The position numbers and the translations under genes are program-made. Of a stretch of 64,000 nt of DNA, positions 27,822-37,854 are shown one piece after another. Location of the stretch: NCBI RefSeq assembly GCF_035917575.1, contig NZ_CP109090.1, positions 6,324,001 through 6,388,000 on the forward strand. The letters are read 5' to 3'. The stretch is from Streptomyces sp. NBC_01788 (lineage in GTDB: Bacteria; Actinomycetota; Actinomycetes; Streptomycetales; Streptomycetaceae). Under the pieces are notes generated by a model. It saw only the letters and a list, made by a program, of their open reading frames with translations. It was not told the DNA's origin and searched no databases. Each line of letters begins with the position of its first letter. The first letter of the stretch is position 1.

Positions 27822-28882
27822 GCGGTACCACCACCGACCGGCCCGCGGCCCCCGCCGGGACCTCCGTCGCTGAAACGTTTCCGCGGACCTCCGCGCTGCG
27901 CGGGCTGCTCACCCGCCCCGAGCTCGGCTCGGTCGTCGGCGCGATCGCCGTCTTCGTCTTCTTCGCCTGCGCCGCGGACGGCTTCCTGCGCGCCTCCAGC
28001 CTCAGCACCGTCCTGTACGCGTCCTCGGTGATCGGCATCATGGCGGTTCCGGTCGCGCTGCTGATGATCGGCGGCGAGTTCGACCTGTCGGCGGGCGTCA
28101 TGGTGACGTCCTCCGCGCTGGTCTCCTCGATGTTCAGCTACCGGATGACCGCGAACGTCTGGGTCGGGGTCGGCGTATCACTGCTGGTCACCCTGGCGAT
28201 CGGTGCCTTCAACGGCTTCATGCTGACCCGTACGGGGCTGCCCAGCTTCATCGTCACCCTGGGCACCTTCCTGATGCTGACCGGGATGAACCTGGGTCTC
28301 ACCAAGCTGATCGACGGCACGGTCTCCACCAAGACGATCGGCGACATGGAGGGCTTCCCCAGCGCCCACGCGGTGTTCGCCTCGACGCTCACCATCGGCG
28401 GCGTCGGCGTCAAGGTCACCATCCTGTGGTGGCTCGGCCTGGTCGCCGTCGCCTCCTGGATCCTGCTGCGCACCCGCACCGGCAACTGGATCTTCGCGGT
28501 CGGCGGCAACAAGGACGCCGCCCGCGCGGTCGGCGTACCGGTCACCCGGACCAAGACCGGCCTCTACATGGGCGTGGCCCTCGGCGCCTGGATCTGCGGG
28601 CAGCACCTGCTGTTCTCCTTCGACGCGGTGCAGTCCGGCGAGGGCGTCGGCAACGAGCTGATCTACATCATCGCCGCCGTCATCGGCGGCTGCCTGATCA
28701 CCGGCGGACACGGCAGCGCCATCGGCTCGGCGGTCGGTGCCCTCCTGTTCGGCATGACCAGCAAGGGCATCGTCTTCGCCGAGTGGAACCCCGACTGGTT
28801 CAAGTTCTTCCTCGGAGCGATGCTGCTCCTCGCGACCCTGCTCAACACCTGGGTCCGCAGGCGGGCGGAGGCCACCAAGTGA
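27818..28882 (+). CDS. Sugar ABC transporter permease (BPD_transp_2 type)
   Basis: A 354-aa permease with about 9-10 membrane segments of the RbsC/XylH family ([89 protein letters not shown]). It overlaps both neighbours by four bases (ATGA with the binding protein, GTGA with the ATPase), so the three subunits are translationally coupled. Confidence 0.94.
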   Translation: MSGTTTDRPAAPAGTSVAETFPRTSALRGLLTRPELGSVVGAIAVFVFFACAADGFLRASSLSTVLYASSVIGIMAVPVALLMIGGEFDLSAGVMVTSSALVSSMFSYRMTANVWVGVGVSLLVTLAIGAFNGFMLTRTGLPSFIVTLGTFLMLTGMNLGLTKLIDGTVSTKTIGDMEGFPSAHAVFASTLTIGGVGVKVTILWWLGLVAVASWILLRTRTGNWIFAVGGNKDAARAVGVPVTRTKTGLYMGVALGAWICGQHLLFSFDAVQSGEGVGNELIYIIAAVIGGCLITGGHGSAIGSAVGALLFGMTSKGIVFAEWNPDWFKFFLGAMLLLATLLNTWVRRRAEATK

Positions 28883-29694
28883 CGCAGACCGAAGCACGTA
28901 CCAGCACGCGGACCGAAGCCCGCACGGCACTCGTGGAGCTGTCCGGCGTCAGCAAGCACTACGGCGGTGTCCGCGCCCTGGAGGACGTCGGCCTGGAGGT
29001 CCACGCCGGGGAGATCACCTGCGTCCTGGGCGACAACGGCGCCGGCAAGTCGACCCTGATCAAGATCATCGCGGGGCTGCACCAGCACGACGGCGGCGTC
29101 CTGCGCGTCGAGGGCGAGGAGACCCGGCTCACCTCCCCGCGCGACGCCCTGGACCGGGGCATCGCCACGGTGTACCAGGACCTGGCGGTCGTGGGCCTCA
29201 TGCCGGTCTGGCGGAACTTCTTCCTCGGCTCCGAGCCCCGCAAGGGGACCGGCCCCTTCAAGCGCCTGGACGTCGGCCTCATGCGCAGGACGGCACGGGC
29301 CGAACTGCTGCGGATGGGCATCGACCTGCGCGACGTCGACCAGCCCATCGGCACCCTGTCGGGCGGCGAACGCCAGTGCGTCGCCATCGCGCGCGCGGTG
29401 TACCTCGGGGCGAAGGTGCTCGTCCTGGACGAGCCGACCGCAGCACTCGGCGTGAAGCAGTCGGGCGTGGTACTGAGGTATGTGGCGGCGGCCCGCGACC
29501 AGGGCCTGGGCGTTGTGTTGATCACCCACAACCCGCATCACGCTTACCTCGTAGGTGACCGGTTCGTTCTGCTGAAGCGGGGCGCCATGGCCGGCCACCA
29601 CACTCGGGACGGGATCACCCTGGACGAGCTGACCCGGCAGATGGCCGGCGGCAGCGACCTGGACGATCTGCGCCATGAACTGCAAGGGTCCTGA
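28879..29694 (+). CDS. Sugar ABC transporter ATP-binding protein
   Basis: A 271-aa ATPase with a single nucleotide-binding domain: Walker [10 protein letters not shown] (about residues 51-59), Q-loop in [10 protein letters not shown], signature LSGGERQC (about 160), Walker [11 protein letters not shown] (about 180) and the H-loop in [10 protein letters not shown]. RbsA/MglA-like ATPases usually carry two tandem domains; this one has one and so would work as a homodimer. GTG 28879 overlaps the permease stop (GTGA). A longer reading into the permease gene is rejected. Confidence 0.94.
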   Translation: MTQTEARTSTRTEARTALVELSGVSKHYGGVRALEDVGLEVHAGEITCVLGDNGAGKSTLIKIIAGLHQHDGGVLRVEGEETRLTSPRDALDRGIATVYQDLAVVGLMPVWRNFFLGSEPRKGTGPFKRLDVGLMRRTARAELLRMGIDLRDVDQPIGTLSGGERQCVAIARAVYLGAKVLVLDEPTAALGVKQSGVVLRYVAAARDQGLGVVLITHNPHHAYLVGDRFVLLKRGAMAGHHTRDGITLDELTRQMAGGSDLDDLRHELQGS

Positions 29695-29761
29695 GGGCCC
29701 GGGAGGTTGTGACATCATGCGGCTCCGCGGCGCGGACGCGACGGCACCCGTGCCTCCGTAC

Positions 29762-29777
29762 CCGGTACAAGTACCGG
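29762..29777. promoter_or_regulatory. Palindrome before the ROK kinase gene
   Basis: CCGGTAC-AA-GTACCGG, perfect 7-bp arms, in the 154-base gap between the ATPase and the ROK kinase. It differs from the GntR palindrome, so it may be bound by another protein. It is a possible internal operator. Confidence 0.4.
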
Positions 29778-29848
29778 CACAAACCGGGCGTCGCCCCCTC
29801 GGTGCCCCGTACGGAACCCTTACCAAGCGTGCGGCAGAATCGGGCCCG

Positions 29849-30997
29849 ATGAGCACCTACCGCGACCTCACCGCCCCCATCGGCTCCCGACGCGCCCCCG
29901 TGCTGCGCACGGTCGGTACCCGGGAGCGGCGCTCCCACCTGACCGCGCCCCGCGTCCCCACGGTGGGCATCGACATCGGCGGCACCAAGGTGATGGCGGG
30001 CGTCGTCGACGCCGACGGGAACATCCTGGAGCGGCTCCGCACGGAGACCCCGGACAAGTCCAAGAGCCCGCGGGTCGTCGAGGACACCATCGTCGAACTG
30101 GTCCTGGACCTGTCCGACCGGCACGACGTGCACGCGGTCGGCATCGGCGCGGCCGGCTGGGTCGACGCCGACCGCAACCGCGTGCTGTTCGCCCCTCACC
30201 TGTCCTGGCGCAACGAACCCCTGCGCGACCGACTCTCCGAACGCCTGTCCGTGCCGGTCCTGGTCGACAACGACGCCAACGCCGCCGCCTGGGCCGAGTG
30301 GCGCTTCGGCGCGGGCCGCGGCGAGGACCATCTCGTCATGATCACGCTGGGTACCGGTATCGGCGGCGCGATCCTGGAGGACGGCCAGGTCAAGCGGGGC
30401 AGGTTCGGGGTCGCCGGCGAGTTCGGGCACATGCAGGTCGTGCCCGGCGGCCACCGCTGCCCGTGCGGCAACCGCGGCTGCTGGGAGCAGTACAGCTCGG
30501 GCAACGCCCTGGTGCGGGAGGCGCGTGAGCTGGCCGCGGCCGACTCCCCGGTCGCCTACGGGATCATCGAGCACGTCAAGGGGAGCATCCCCGACATCAC
30601 CGGGCCGATGATCACCGAGCTGGCCCGCGAGGGCGACGCCATGTGCATCGAGCTGCTGGAGGACATCGGCCAGTGGCTCGGCGTCGGCATCGCCAACCTG
30701 GCCGCCGCCCTCGACCCGTCCTGCTTCGTCATCGGCGGTGGGGTCTCCGCGGCCGACGACCTGTTGATCGGCCCCGCGCGCGACGCGTTCCGGCGGCACC
30801 TCACCGGCCGCGGCTACCGCCCCGAGGCCCGTATCACCCGTGCCCAGCTCGGCCCCGAGGCCGGCATGGTCGGCGCCGCCGACCTCGCCCGGCTGGTCGC
30901 CCGCCGCTTCCGGCGCGCCAAGCGGCGCCGGGTCGAGCGGTACGAGCGCTACGAGCGGTACGCGCAGGCGCGGCGCGAGGCCCGGGAGGCGCTGTGA
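29849..30997 (+). CDS. ROK-family sugar kinase (glucokinase-like)
   Basis: A 382-aa ROK protein without a helix-turn-helix, so an enzyme rather than a repressor. ATP site VGIDIGGTKVMAGVVDADG, catalytic Asp in VPVLVDNDANAAAWAEW, phosphate loop LGTGIGGAILEDG, and the ROK zinc motif GHRCPCGNRGCWEQY (His plus three Cys). The N-terminal about 35 residues and a C-terminal Arg/Tyr-rich tail (RRRVERYERYERYAQARREAR) are unusual additions. ATG 29849 is taken because upstream starts are unsupported. It probably phosphorylates the imported sugar. Confidence 0.9.
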   Translation: MSTYRDLTAPIGSRRAPVLRTVGTRERRSHLTAPRVPTVGIDIGGTKVMAGVVDADGNILERLRTETPDKSKSPRVVEDTIVELVLDLSDRHDVHAVGIGAAGWVDADRNRVLFAPHLSWRNEPLRDRLSERLSVPVLVDNDANAAAWAEWRFGAGRGEDHLVMITLGTGIGGAILEDGQVKRGRFGVAGEFGHMQVVPGGHRCPCGNRGCWEQYSSGNALVREARELAAADSPVAYGIIEHVKGSIPDITGPMITELAREGDAMCIELLEDIGQWLGVGIANLAAALDPSCFVIGGGVSAADDLLIGPARDAFRRHLTGRGYRPEARITRAQLGPEAGMVGAADLARLVARRFRRAKRRRVERYERYERYAQARREAREAL

Positions 30998-30999
30998 CG

Positions 31000-31575
31000 A
31001 TGTCGCTGCCCCGCCAGGCGGCGCCTCCGGACGGCCGGCCACCGCGCGTCGAGGACCGCCGGCGCCGCAACCGCCGCAGGACCCTCACCCTGCTGATCAT
31101 CGTGCTGCTCATCGGTGTCCCGGCCGGCTACCTGGTGATCTCCGCCAACCAGAGCCGCGACAGCGGCAAGGACAAGGAGGCCCGGTACGCGGTGAGGGGC
31201 CTCGCGCCCGGCTACCCGTCCAAGGTCCAGCGCCGCCTCTACCAGGTCCCGATACCGCACCCGGCCGACATGGTCTCCTACTACGAGACCAACAACTGGA
31301 AGACCAGCCGCCTCTACGTCCAGTTCCGGACCACCGAACCGGGCCTCACCTCCTTCCTCGAGGCCATGGGCGTCAACCGCGACGACCTGAAGGAGGGCGC
31401 CGTCACCGTCGGCGCCCGGGACAAGACGACCACCGGCTGGACCTTCACGAGCCCCGGCCCCTGGTGGGGCCTCAGCCACAGCCAGAAGAACCCCGCCCCC
31501 ACGCAGGACGTGGTCGTGAACCTGTCCAACCCGGTCCTGCCGATGGTCTACGTCGTCTCCCGCACCGTCCCCTGA
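31000..31575 (+). CDS. Single-pass membrane protein of unknown function
   Basis: A 191-aa protein: a basic cytosolic N-terminus (RRRRNRRR), one transmembrane helix (TLTLLIIVLLIGVPAGYLVIS, about 27-48) and an extracytoplasmic domain of about 140 residues (SKVQRRLYQVPIPHPADMVSYYETNNWKTSRLYVQF, ...PVLPMVYVVSRTVP). GGGAGG precedes both GTG 30994 (overlapping the ROK stop) and ATG 31000; either can be the start. It is the last gene of the sugar operon or a coupled passenger. I do not recognise the fold. Confidence 0.75.
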   Translation: MSLPRQAAPPDGRPPRVEDRRRRNRRRTLTLLIIVLLIGVPAGYLVISANQSRDSGKDKEARYAVRGLAPGYPSKVQRRLYQVPIPHPADMVSYYETNNWKTSRLYVQFRTTEPGLTSFLEAMGVNRDDLKEGAVTVGARDKTTTGWTFTSPGPWWGLSHSQKNPAPTQDVVVNLSNPVLPMVYVVSRTVP

Positions 31576-31688
31576 CGCTGGCTGGCACCGACCGCGGCCC
31601 GTCCCGGGCCGCCGGAGCCGATTGTCAGACCCCGCCCGTAGAGTCGAAGACGACTGGACCGGACGGCGAGCGGGAGGTGACAGAACGT

Positions 31689-34541
31689 ATGAGCGACACG
31701 GCGGCCGGCGTGACGGCCCACGCGACGAACACGGCCCCCCTGTCCCCCCGCCTCGCCGCGCTCTTCCTCCCGGCCCCCCTTCCCCGCGACAGCCGCATCG
31801 CCTTCTGGGACCCGACCGGAGACGTATGGCCGGGGAACGGAGCCGCCGACCCGGCGCATACGGAGCTCACGGTCGTGCGGCGGCACGGGCAGGGGGCCCG
31901 GCGCAGGAGCGCGCCCGCGTTGACGCTGCCGATCGAGGACGCGCTGCCGCAGCTCGTCCGGGCACGGCACGATCCGGCGGCGCACCCCGCCACGGCGTGC
32001 TGGGGCGCCGCCGCCCTGCACGCGCTGCGGCTCGTCGCCCGTGGACGGCTGCTGCCCGGCCTGACCGCCACCGGGCACGACGCCTGGCGCGCGGGCCCCC
32101 TCGACCCGGACGACATCGCCCACCTGCGCGCGATCGCCGCCGCCCTGCCCCACGAGGGCCACGCCGTCCCGCTGCCCGGTCCGGGCCCGCTGCGCCTGCC
32201 CGAACCGGAGGCGCTGCTGCGCGCCTTCCTCGACGCGGTGGCCGACACCCTGCCCCGCACCCCGGCCGCGCCCCACACCTGCGGGAAGCCGTTCGCCGCC
32301 CGCGGCCCGCAGTGCCTGCCGCACGCCCACGACTGGGCGGCCGAGGTCGCCGCAGGCATGGACGCGGGCGTACGCGTCTCACTCCGCCTGGACCTGTCCG
32401 CGCACGACCTGTTCGACGGCGCCGACGACGAGGCCGCCCGGGGCGCCGGCGCGGCGATCGTCCAGGTGCACAGCCTCGCCGACCCCACCCTCGTCACCGA
32501 CGCGGCGGCCCTGTGGGCGGGCGAGGCGGACCCGGCCTTCGGCCCACGCGCACGCGTGGACGCCGCCCTCGCCGTACGGCGCGCGGCCCGCGTCTGGACC
32601 CCGCTGGACCGGCTCTCCGAGCAGGAGGTGCCCGACGTCCTCGCCCTCTCCGAAGCCGAGGTGAGCGAGCTGCTCGGCGTGGCCGCGACGCGGCTCGCCG
32701 CGGCCGGCGTCGCCGTGCACTGGCCGCGCGACCTGGCCCAGGACCTCACGGCGACCGCGGTGGTGCGCCCCGCGCCGGGCTCCGCCAAGGACGGCACCGG
32801 CTTCTTCGAGAGCGAGGCACTGCTCCAGTTCCGCTGGCAGCTGGCGCTCGGCGGCGATCCGCTCAGCGACGCCGAGATGGACGCGCTCGCCGAGGCCCAC
32901 CGCCCGGTGGTGCGGCTGCGGGACCGTTGGGTGCTCGTGGACCCGGCCCTCGTCCGCAAGGCCCGTAGGCGCGACCTCGGCCTGCTCGACCCGGTCGACG
33001 CGCTGTCCGTCGCCCTCTCCGGCACCGCGGACGTGGACGGCGAGACGGTCGAGGCGGTGCCCGTCGGCGCGCTGGCGGCCCTGCGGGACCGGCTCATGGC
33101 CGGCGTACGGCCCGCCGAACCGCCGCCGGGCCTCGACGCCACCCTGCGCGACTACCAGCTGCGCGGCCTGGGCTGGCTGGACCTCATGACCTCCCTCGGT
33201 CTCGGCGGCTGCCTCGCGGACGACATGGGCCTCGGCAAGACGGTCACCGTCATCGCCCTGCACCTCAAGCGGGCGCACCACGAACCCACCCTGGTGGTGT
33301 GCCCGGCCTCCCTGCTGGGGAACTGGCAGCGGGAGATCACCCGGTTCGCACCCGGCGTCCCCGTCCGCCGCTTCCACGGCCCGGACCGCTCCCTGGACGG
33401 CCTCGGCGGCGGCTTCGTGCTCACCACGTACGGCACGATGCGTTCGGCGGCGCCCCTGCTGGCCGGGCAGCCCTGGGGCATGGTCGTCGCCGACGAGGCC
33501 CAGCACGTCAAGAACCCTTACTCGGCGACCGCGAAGGCGCTGCGAACGATCCCGTCCCCCGCGCGCGTGGCCCTCACCGGCACCCCCGTGGAGAACAACC
33601 TCTCCGAACTGTGGGCCCTGCTCGACTGGACCACCCCGGGGCTCCTCGGCCCGCTGAAGTCCTTCCGGGCCCGGCACGCCCGCGCGGTGGAGACCGGCGA
33701 GGACGAGGAGGCCGTGCGGCGCCTGGGCCGCCTGGTACGCCCTTTCCTGCTGCGCCGCAGGAAGTCCGACCCCGGAATCGTCCCCGAGCTCCCGCCCAAG
33801 ACGGAGACGGACCACCCCGTCCCGCTCACCCGCGAGCAAGCCGCGCTGTACGAGGCCGTGGTGCGCGAGTCGATGCTCGCCATCGAAACCGCCGAGGGCA
33901 TGGCCCGGCGCGGACTGGTCCTGAAACTGCTGACCTCGCTCAAGCAGATCTGCGACCACCCGGCGCTCTACCTCAAGGACGAGCACGCCCGCGGCGCCGA
34001 CAGGCCGGCGGCGCGCTCCGGAAAACTGGCGCTCCTGGACGAGCTGCTGGACACCCTGCTCGCCGAGGACGGTTCGGCGCTGGTCTTCACCCAGTACGTC
34101 GGCATGGCCCGCCTGATCACCTCGCACCTCACCAGCCGCGCGGTCCCCGTGGACCTGCTTCACGGCGGTACGCCGGTCCCGGAGCGTGAGCGCATGGTGG
34201 ACCGCTTCCAGAGCGGCGAGACCCCGGTCCTCGTACTGTCCCTGAAAGCGGCGGGCACGGGCCTGAACCTCACCCGCGCGGGCCACGTCGTCCACTTCGA
34301 CCGCTGGTGGAACCCGGCGGTCGAGGAGCAGGCCACCGACCGCGCCTACCGCATCGGCCAGACCCAGCCGGTGCAGGTGCACCGCCTGATCACCGAAGGC
34401 ACCGTGGAGGACCGCATCGCCGAGATGCTCGCCGCGAAGCGCGCCCTGGCCGACGCGATCCTCGGTGGGGGCGAGTCGGCGCTCACGGAACTGACCGACC
34501 GCGAGCTGTCCGACCTGGTCTCGCTGCGAAGGGAGGCCTGA
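31689..34541 (+). CDS. SNF2/SWI2-family DNA translocase
   Basis: A 950-aa double-stranded-DNA translocase. The N-terminal about 450 residues include the bacterial SNF2-associated region (FFESEALLQFRWQLALGGDPLSDAEMDALAE, PVVRLRDRWVLVDPALV). The helicase core follows: Walker A LADDMGLGKTVTVIAL (about 508-524), LVVCPASLLGNWQREI, Walker B VADEAQHVKN (about 602), LTGTPVENNLSELW, then the C-terminal lobe (LVFTQYVGMARLI, VLVLSLKAAGTGLNLT, HFDRWWNPAVEEQATDRAYRIGQ). ATG 31689 follows GGGAGGTGA. It shares the base A at 34541 with the next gene (TGATG), a SWIM zinc-finger protein. Such pairs recur in bacteria and may act in DNA repair or defence. Confidence 0.93.
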   Translation: MSDTAAGVTAHATNTAPLSPRLAALFLPAPLPRDSRIAFWDPTGDVWPGNGAADPAHTELTVVRRHGQGARRRSAPALTLPIEDALPQLVRARHDPAAHPATACWGAAALHALRLVARGRLLPGLTATGHDAWRAGPLDPDDIAHLRAIAAALPHEGHAVPLPGPGPLRLPEPEALLRAFLDAVADTLPRTPAAPHTCGKPFAARGPQCLPHAHDWAAEVAAGMDAGVRVSLRLDLSAHDLFDGADDEAARGAGAAIVQVHSLADPTLVTDAAALWAGEADPAFGPRARVDAALAVRRAARVWTPLDRLSEQEVPDVLALSEAEVSELLGVAATRLAAAGVAVHWPRDLAQDLTATAVVRPAPGSAKDGTGFFESEALLQFRWQLALGGDPLSDAEMDALAEAHRPVVRLRDRWVLVDPALVRKARRRDLGLLDPVDALSVALSGTADVDGETVEAVPVGALAALRDRLMAGVRPAEPPPGLDATLRDYQLRGLGWLDLMTSLGLGGCLADDMGLGKTVTVIALHLKRAHHEPTLVVCPASLLGNWQREITRFAPGVPVRRFHGPDRSLDGLGGGFVLTTYGTMRSAAPLLAGQPWGMVVADEAQHVKNPYSATAKALRTIPSPARVALTGTPVENNLSELWALLDWTTPGLLGPLKSFRARHARAVETGEDEEAVRRLGRLVRPFLLRRRKSDPGIVPELPPKTETDHPVPLTREQAALYEAVVRESMLAIETAEGMARRGLVLKLLTSLKQICDHPALYLKDEHARGADRPAARSGKLALLDELLDTLLAEDGSALVFTQYVGMARLITSHLTSRAVPVDLLHGGTPVPERERMVDRFQSGETPVLVLSLKAAGTGLNLTRAGHVVHFDRWWNPAVEEQATDRAYRIGQTQPVQVHRLITEGTVEDRIAEMLAAKRALADAILGGGESALTELTDRELSDLVSLRREA

Positions 34542-36712
34542 TGGACGAGCGCCCCGCCGACGTGGCACGCCGGGCCCTGCGCGCCGCCCGGGAACAGCGT
34601 TCCCGGACACCTGACGGACCCGCGGACCGGCGCACGCCCACGCCGGACGACCCGGCCGGTTCGGTGAGCCGACCCGGGGACGCCGCCCGGGACGCCCTGC
34701 GGCGCGCGGTGTCTGCCCGGCACGGCGACAGCACCGCGCACGACGGGGCCGGGCACGGGCCGTCGATGGTCGCGGAGGATACGGAGGTCGCGGAGGGCAC
34801 GGAGGCCGTGGAGGGCACGGAGGAGTCGGAGCCCCGGCCGGTGGCGCCCTCCGGCGCCCCGACGGATGACGCCCTCACGGACGACGCCCCACCACCGCGG
34901 CACGCGGGGGCGCGTCCCTCGGAGGCCGCGCGCGAGGCGCTGCGCGGCGCCCTGGCCCGGCGTGCGGCCCGTGCGGAGCGGTCCCGCGAGGACGCCGCGC
35001 AGGCGGGGACCAGGGCCGCTCGCGGTCCGACCACGCCTGCGCGCCGGGCACCCCGGCCGGCGCCCGCCGACCCCCCGGCCGGAGCCACCGTCGAATACGG
35101 CGGCGCGGACACCCACGCCCACGCGCCCACCGGCGCCTTCCGGATGCCCCCGGCAAAGCCCGACCACGACCCGGATTCCGCAGCCGACGGCCCGACGGAC
35201 CGGAGAAGTCCCGACCCCCGGACGGAGGACCCCTCCACCGCGAGCGCCCGGGCGGCCCTCCCGACCGCCGCCCGGGCTGCCGCGCCGCAGGTCGCCCCGA
35301 CACGCGTCCTCACGGCGTACCGCACCTCACAGGACCGCAGTCCTGTCGCCTCCTCCGGCGCGGACGCGTCGCCCGCCCCCTCCGCCGACCCTCCGCACCA
35401 CACGCCACAGGAGGCCATCCCCGGCGTCCCCTCCGGGATGCCGCGCACCATGGCCTCCCCTCGCCGGGACGGCGAACTTCGCCGTACGTTCCCGGCGTTT
35501 CCGGCGCGGGAGGGGGAAGGGGAGCGGTTCGCCGAGACCTGGTGGGGCGATGCGTGGATCGACGCGCTGGAGGAGGGCGCGCTGGACGCGGCGCGGCTGG
35601 CGCGCGGGCGCGGGTACGCACAGACGGGGCACGTGGACGCCGTCACGGTCACCCCGGGGCTGGTCCTCGCGTACGTGCAGGGGAGCCGGCCGCGCCCGTA
35701 CCGGGTCCAGGTGCGGCTGCGAACGCTGGACGACGCCGACTGGGACCGGTTCCTGGACGCCGTCGCCGAACGCCCCGGGCACATCGCCGCACTCCTCGAC
35801 AAGGAGATGCCCCAGTCCCTCGCCGACTGCGGGGTCCCGCTGCTCCCCGGCCCGGGCGACCTGGAGCCGCACTGCAGCTGCCCGGACCGCGGCCACCCCT
35901 GCAAACACGCCGCCGCCCTCTGCTACCAGACCGCACGCCTGCTGGACGCGGACCCCTTCGTCCTGCTGCTGCTTCGCGGCCGGGGCGAGCGCGAACTGCT
36001 CGACGCCCTGTCCCGGCTGAACGCCACCCGCGCGGCCCGCGCCGCGCAGGAGCGGGAGCCGGAGCCGTTCCCGGGCCTGCGCGCGGCCGACGCGCTCGCC
36101 GAGAGCCAACGCCCGCCGCTGCCCGCGCCGCTGCCCGCACCCCCGCACCCGGAGCAGCCCCCGGTGTACCCGGCGGCTCCGGGCGGCCCCGACCCGTTCG
36201 CCTTGGACCAGCTGGCCACCGACGCCGCCGCCCGCGCCCACGCCCTGCTCACCACCGGCCGTGATCCGGTCGGCGGGCTCACCCTGTGGCAGGACGCGGT
36301 ACGCCTCGCCGCCGCCCGCCCCGGCTCCGGACTGACCGCGGCCACCCGCTCCCTGTACGCCTCGCTCGCCTCGGCCACCGGCCGCACCACGGCCGAGCTG
36401 GCGCGCGCGGTGGCGGCCTGGCGCCAGGGCGGCGGGGAAGGACTCGCCGTCCTGGAGGAGCCCTGGGACCCGCCGGCCGGCCGCTTCGACCGGGCCCGGC
36501 CGCTGCTCCTCGCCGCCGACCTGCCCGCCTTCCGGCCCTGGCGCAACCGGCTCACCCACCCCCGCGGTCATCTCCAGCTCCGCCTGGGCCGGGACGGCCT
36601 GTGGTACGCGTACGAATCGGAGCAGGACCGCGACGACTGGTGGCCCCGCGGCACCCCCGACCTCGACCCGGTCGGCGCCCTGACCGGCCTGGGCGCACCG
36701 GGCGCCCTCTGA
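34541..36712 (+). CDS. SWIM zinc-finger protein with a long disordered N-terminus
   Basis: A 723-aa protein. Residues 1-300 are Pro/Ala/Asp-rich and probably disordered, with repeated short motifs of the type AREALRxA (ARRALRAA, ARDALRRA, AREALRGA). From about residue 305 the conserved part begins (FAETWWGDAWIDALEEGALDAARLARGRGYA...VTVTPGLVLAYVQGSRPRPY). It contains the SWIM motif CSCPDRGHPCKH (about 445-456). ATG 34541 overlaps the helicase stop. SWIM domains bind DNA or protein, so it is probably the partner of the SNF2 protein. Confidence 0.88.
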   Translation: MDERPADVARRALRAAREQRSRTPDGPADRRTPTPDDPAGSVSRPGDAARDALRRAVSARHGDSTAHDGAGHGPSMVAEDTEVAEGTEAVEGTEESEPRPVAPSGAPTDDALTDDAPPPRHAGARPSEAAREALRGALARRAARAERSREDAAQAGTRAARGPTTPARRAPRPAPADPPAGATVEYGGADTHAHAPTGAFRMPPAKPDHDPDSAADGPTDRRSPDPRTEDPSTASARAALPTAARAAAPQVAPTRVLTAYRTSQDRSPVASSGADASPAPSADPPHHTPQEAIPGVPSGMPRTMASPRRDGELRRTFPAFPAREGEGERFAETWWGDAWIDALEEGALDAARLARGRGYAQTGHVDAVTVTPGLVLAYVQGSRPRPYRVQVRLRTLDDADWDRFLDAVAERPGHIAALLDKEMPQSLADCGVPLLPGPGDLEPHCSCPDRGHPCKHAAALCYQTARLLDADPFVLLLLRGRGERELLDALSRLNATRAARAAQEREPEPFPGLRAADALAESQRPPLPAPLPAPPHPEQPPVYPAAPGGPDPFALDQLATDAAARAHALLTTGRDPVGGLTLWQDAVRLAAARPGSGLTAATRSLYASLASATGRTTAELARAVAAWRQGGGEGLAVLEEPWDPPAGRFDRARPLLLAADLPAFRPWRNRLTHPRGHLQLRLGRDGLWYAYESEQDRDDWWPRGTPDLDPVGALTGLGAPGAL

Positions 36713-36744
36713 CGACCCCGGGCACTCGTACGCCCGCGAGGGCT

Positions 36745-37854
36745 CTATGGGCCGGCGGTACGTTGCAGGACGACCACCGCGGCGTCGTCGGACAGCTGCC
36801 CGCCGACGTGGTTCAGCAGGTCGGCGCGCAGGTGGTGGACCAGAGCCATGGGACTGTCCTGCGCCCATGAGAGGGCCCGCGTGGCGAGCGGATAGAAGGC
36901 GCCCCCCGGATCGCGGGCCTCGACGACACCGTCGGTGTACAGCAGCAGGAGGTCCCCGGGCTCCAGGTGGAAGGTGTCCACCCGGTACTCCGGTGTGCTC
37001 AGCTCACCCAGTCCCAGCGGCGGCGCGGGAGCGCTGGCGCGCAAGGTGACGACCTGCCGGCCGCGCAGCAGCAAGGGCGGCGGGTGCCCGCAGGAGACCA
37101 TCTGCGCCTGCGGCAGTGCGTCGGGGATGTCGATGATCGCGGCCGTGATGAAGCACTCCTCCTCCTGGCCGGGCTCGGTGGGCTCGGCCAGGTTCCAGCA
37201 CACGCTGCGCTCCAGGTAGGCCATCAGCTCGGGCAGGGCCGCCTTCCGGTGCGCGGCCTCCCGGAACGCGCCCAGCAGCAGCGAGGCGTCGCTCATCGCG
37301 GTCAGGCCCTTGCCCATCACATCGCCGATGATGAGTCTCGTGCCGAAGGAGGTGCGGACGGCCGCGTACAGGTCGCCGCCGATCAGTGCCTCCTCCTGAG
37401 CCGCCAGGTAGACCGAGGCCACCCGGAGCGGCCCGATGCGCCGGGGCAAGGGTCTGAGCACCACACGCTGCGCGGCCTCCGACACTCTTCGTACCTGCTC
37501 CAGTTCACGGGAGTGCCGCTCGCGCAGATAACGGAAGGCCGTCACGACCACCGAGACCACGATCAGGGAGATGATCTGCGCGCCGACGCTCTCGGTGGTC
37601 AGGAGGTGGGCCACCGCACCGACGCCGAGCAGGGCGGCCACGGCGATGACACCGACCAGGGCGGTGAGGAAGGGGCTGGCGAAGGAGGCGGTGATCGCGG
37701 GAGCCACGATCAGCAGTGGCCCCAGCGGCACGTGGGGCCCGGTCAGAACGTCGGCGACGATGATGGCGGCGATCAAAGCGAGCGGCACCGCGAGCAGGGC
37801 ATCGCTGGCCTGCCACGAGTGAATGCCCTGCGAGATCCGCCGCCGAAGACGCAT
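36745..37854 (-). CDS. Membrane SpoIIE-family phosphatase, paralogue
   Basis: A 369-aa paralogue of the protein at 5608-6792 with the same plan: about four membrane helices (20-100), then the phosphatase core LIGGDLYAAVR, LIIGDVMGKGLTAMSDAS, VSCGHPPPLLL, LLLLYTDGVVEARDPGGAF and LSDDAAVVVLQ. Long stretches are identical between the two (RVVLRPLPRR.GPLRVAS, GTRLIIGDVMGKGLTA, LGAFREAAHR). It converges on the SWIM gene with a 32-base gap. The ATG at 37854 lacks a strong Shine-Dalgarno; TGGCAGG is within the coding region. Target unknown. Confidence 0.9.
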   Translation of the reverse strand: MRLRRRISQGIHSWQASDALLAVPLALIAAIIVADVLTGPHVPLGPLLIVAPAITASFASPFLTALVGVIAVAALLGVGAVAHLLTTESVGAQIISLIVVSVVVTAFRYLRERHSRELEQVRRVSEAAQRVVLRPLPRRIGPLRVASVYLAAQEEALIGGDLYAAVRTSFGTRLIIGDVMGKGLTAMSDASLLLGAFREAAHRKAALPELMAYLERSVCWNLAEPTEPGQEEECFITAAIIDIPDALPQAQMVSCGHPPPLLLRGRQVVTLRASAPAPPLGLGELSTPEYRVDTFHLEPGDLLLLYTDGVVEARDPGGAFYPLATRALSWAQDSPMALVHHLRADLLNHVGGQLSDDAAVVVLQRTAGP

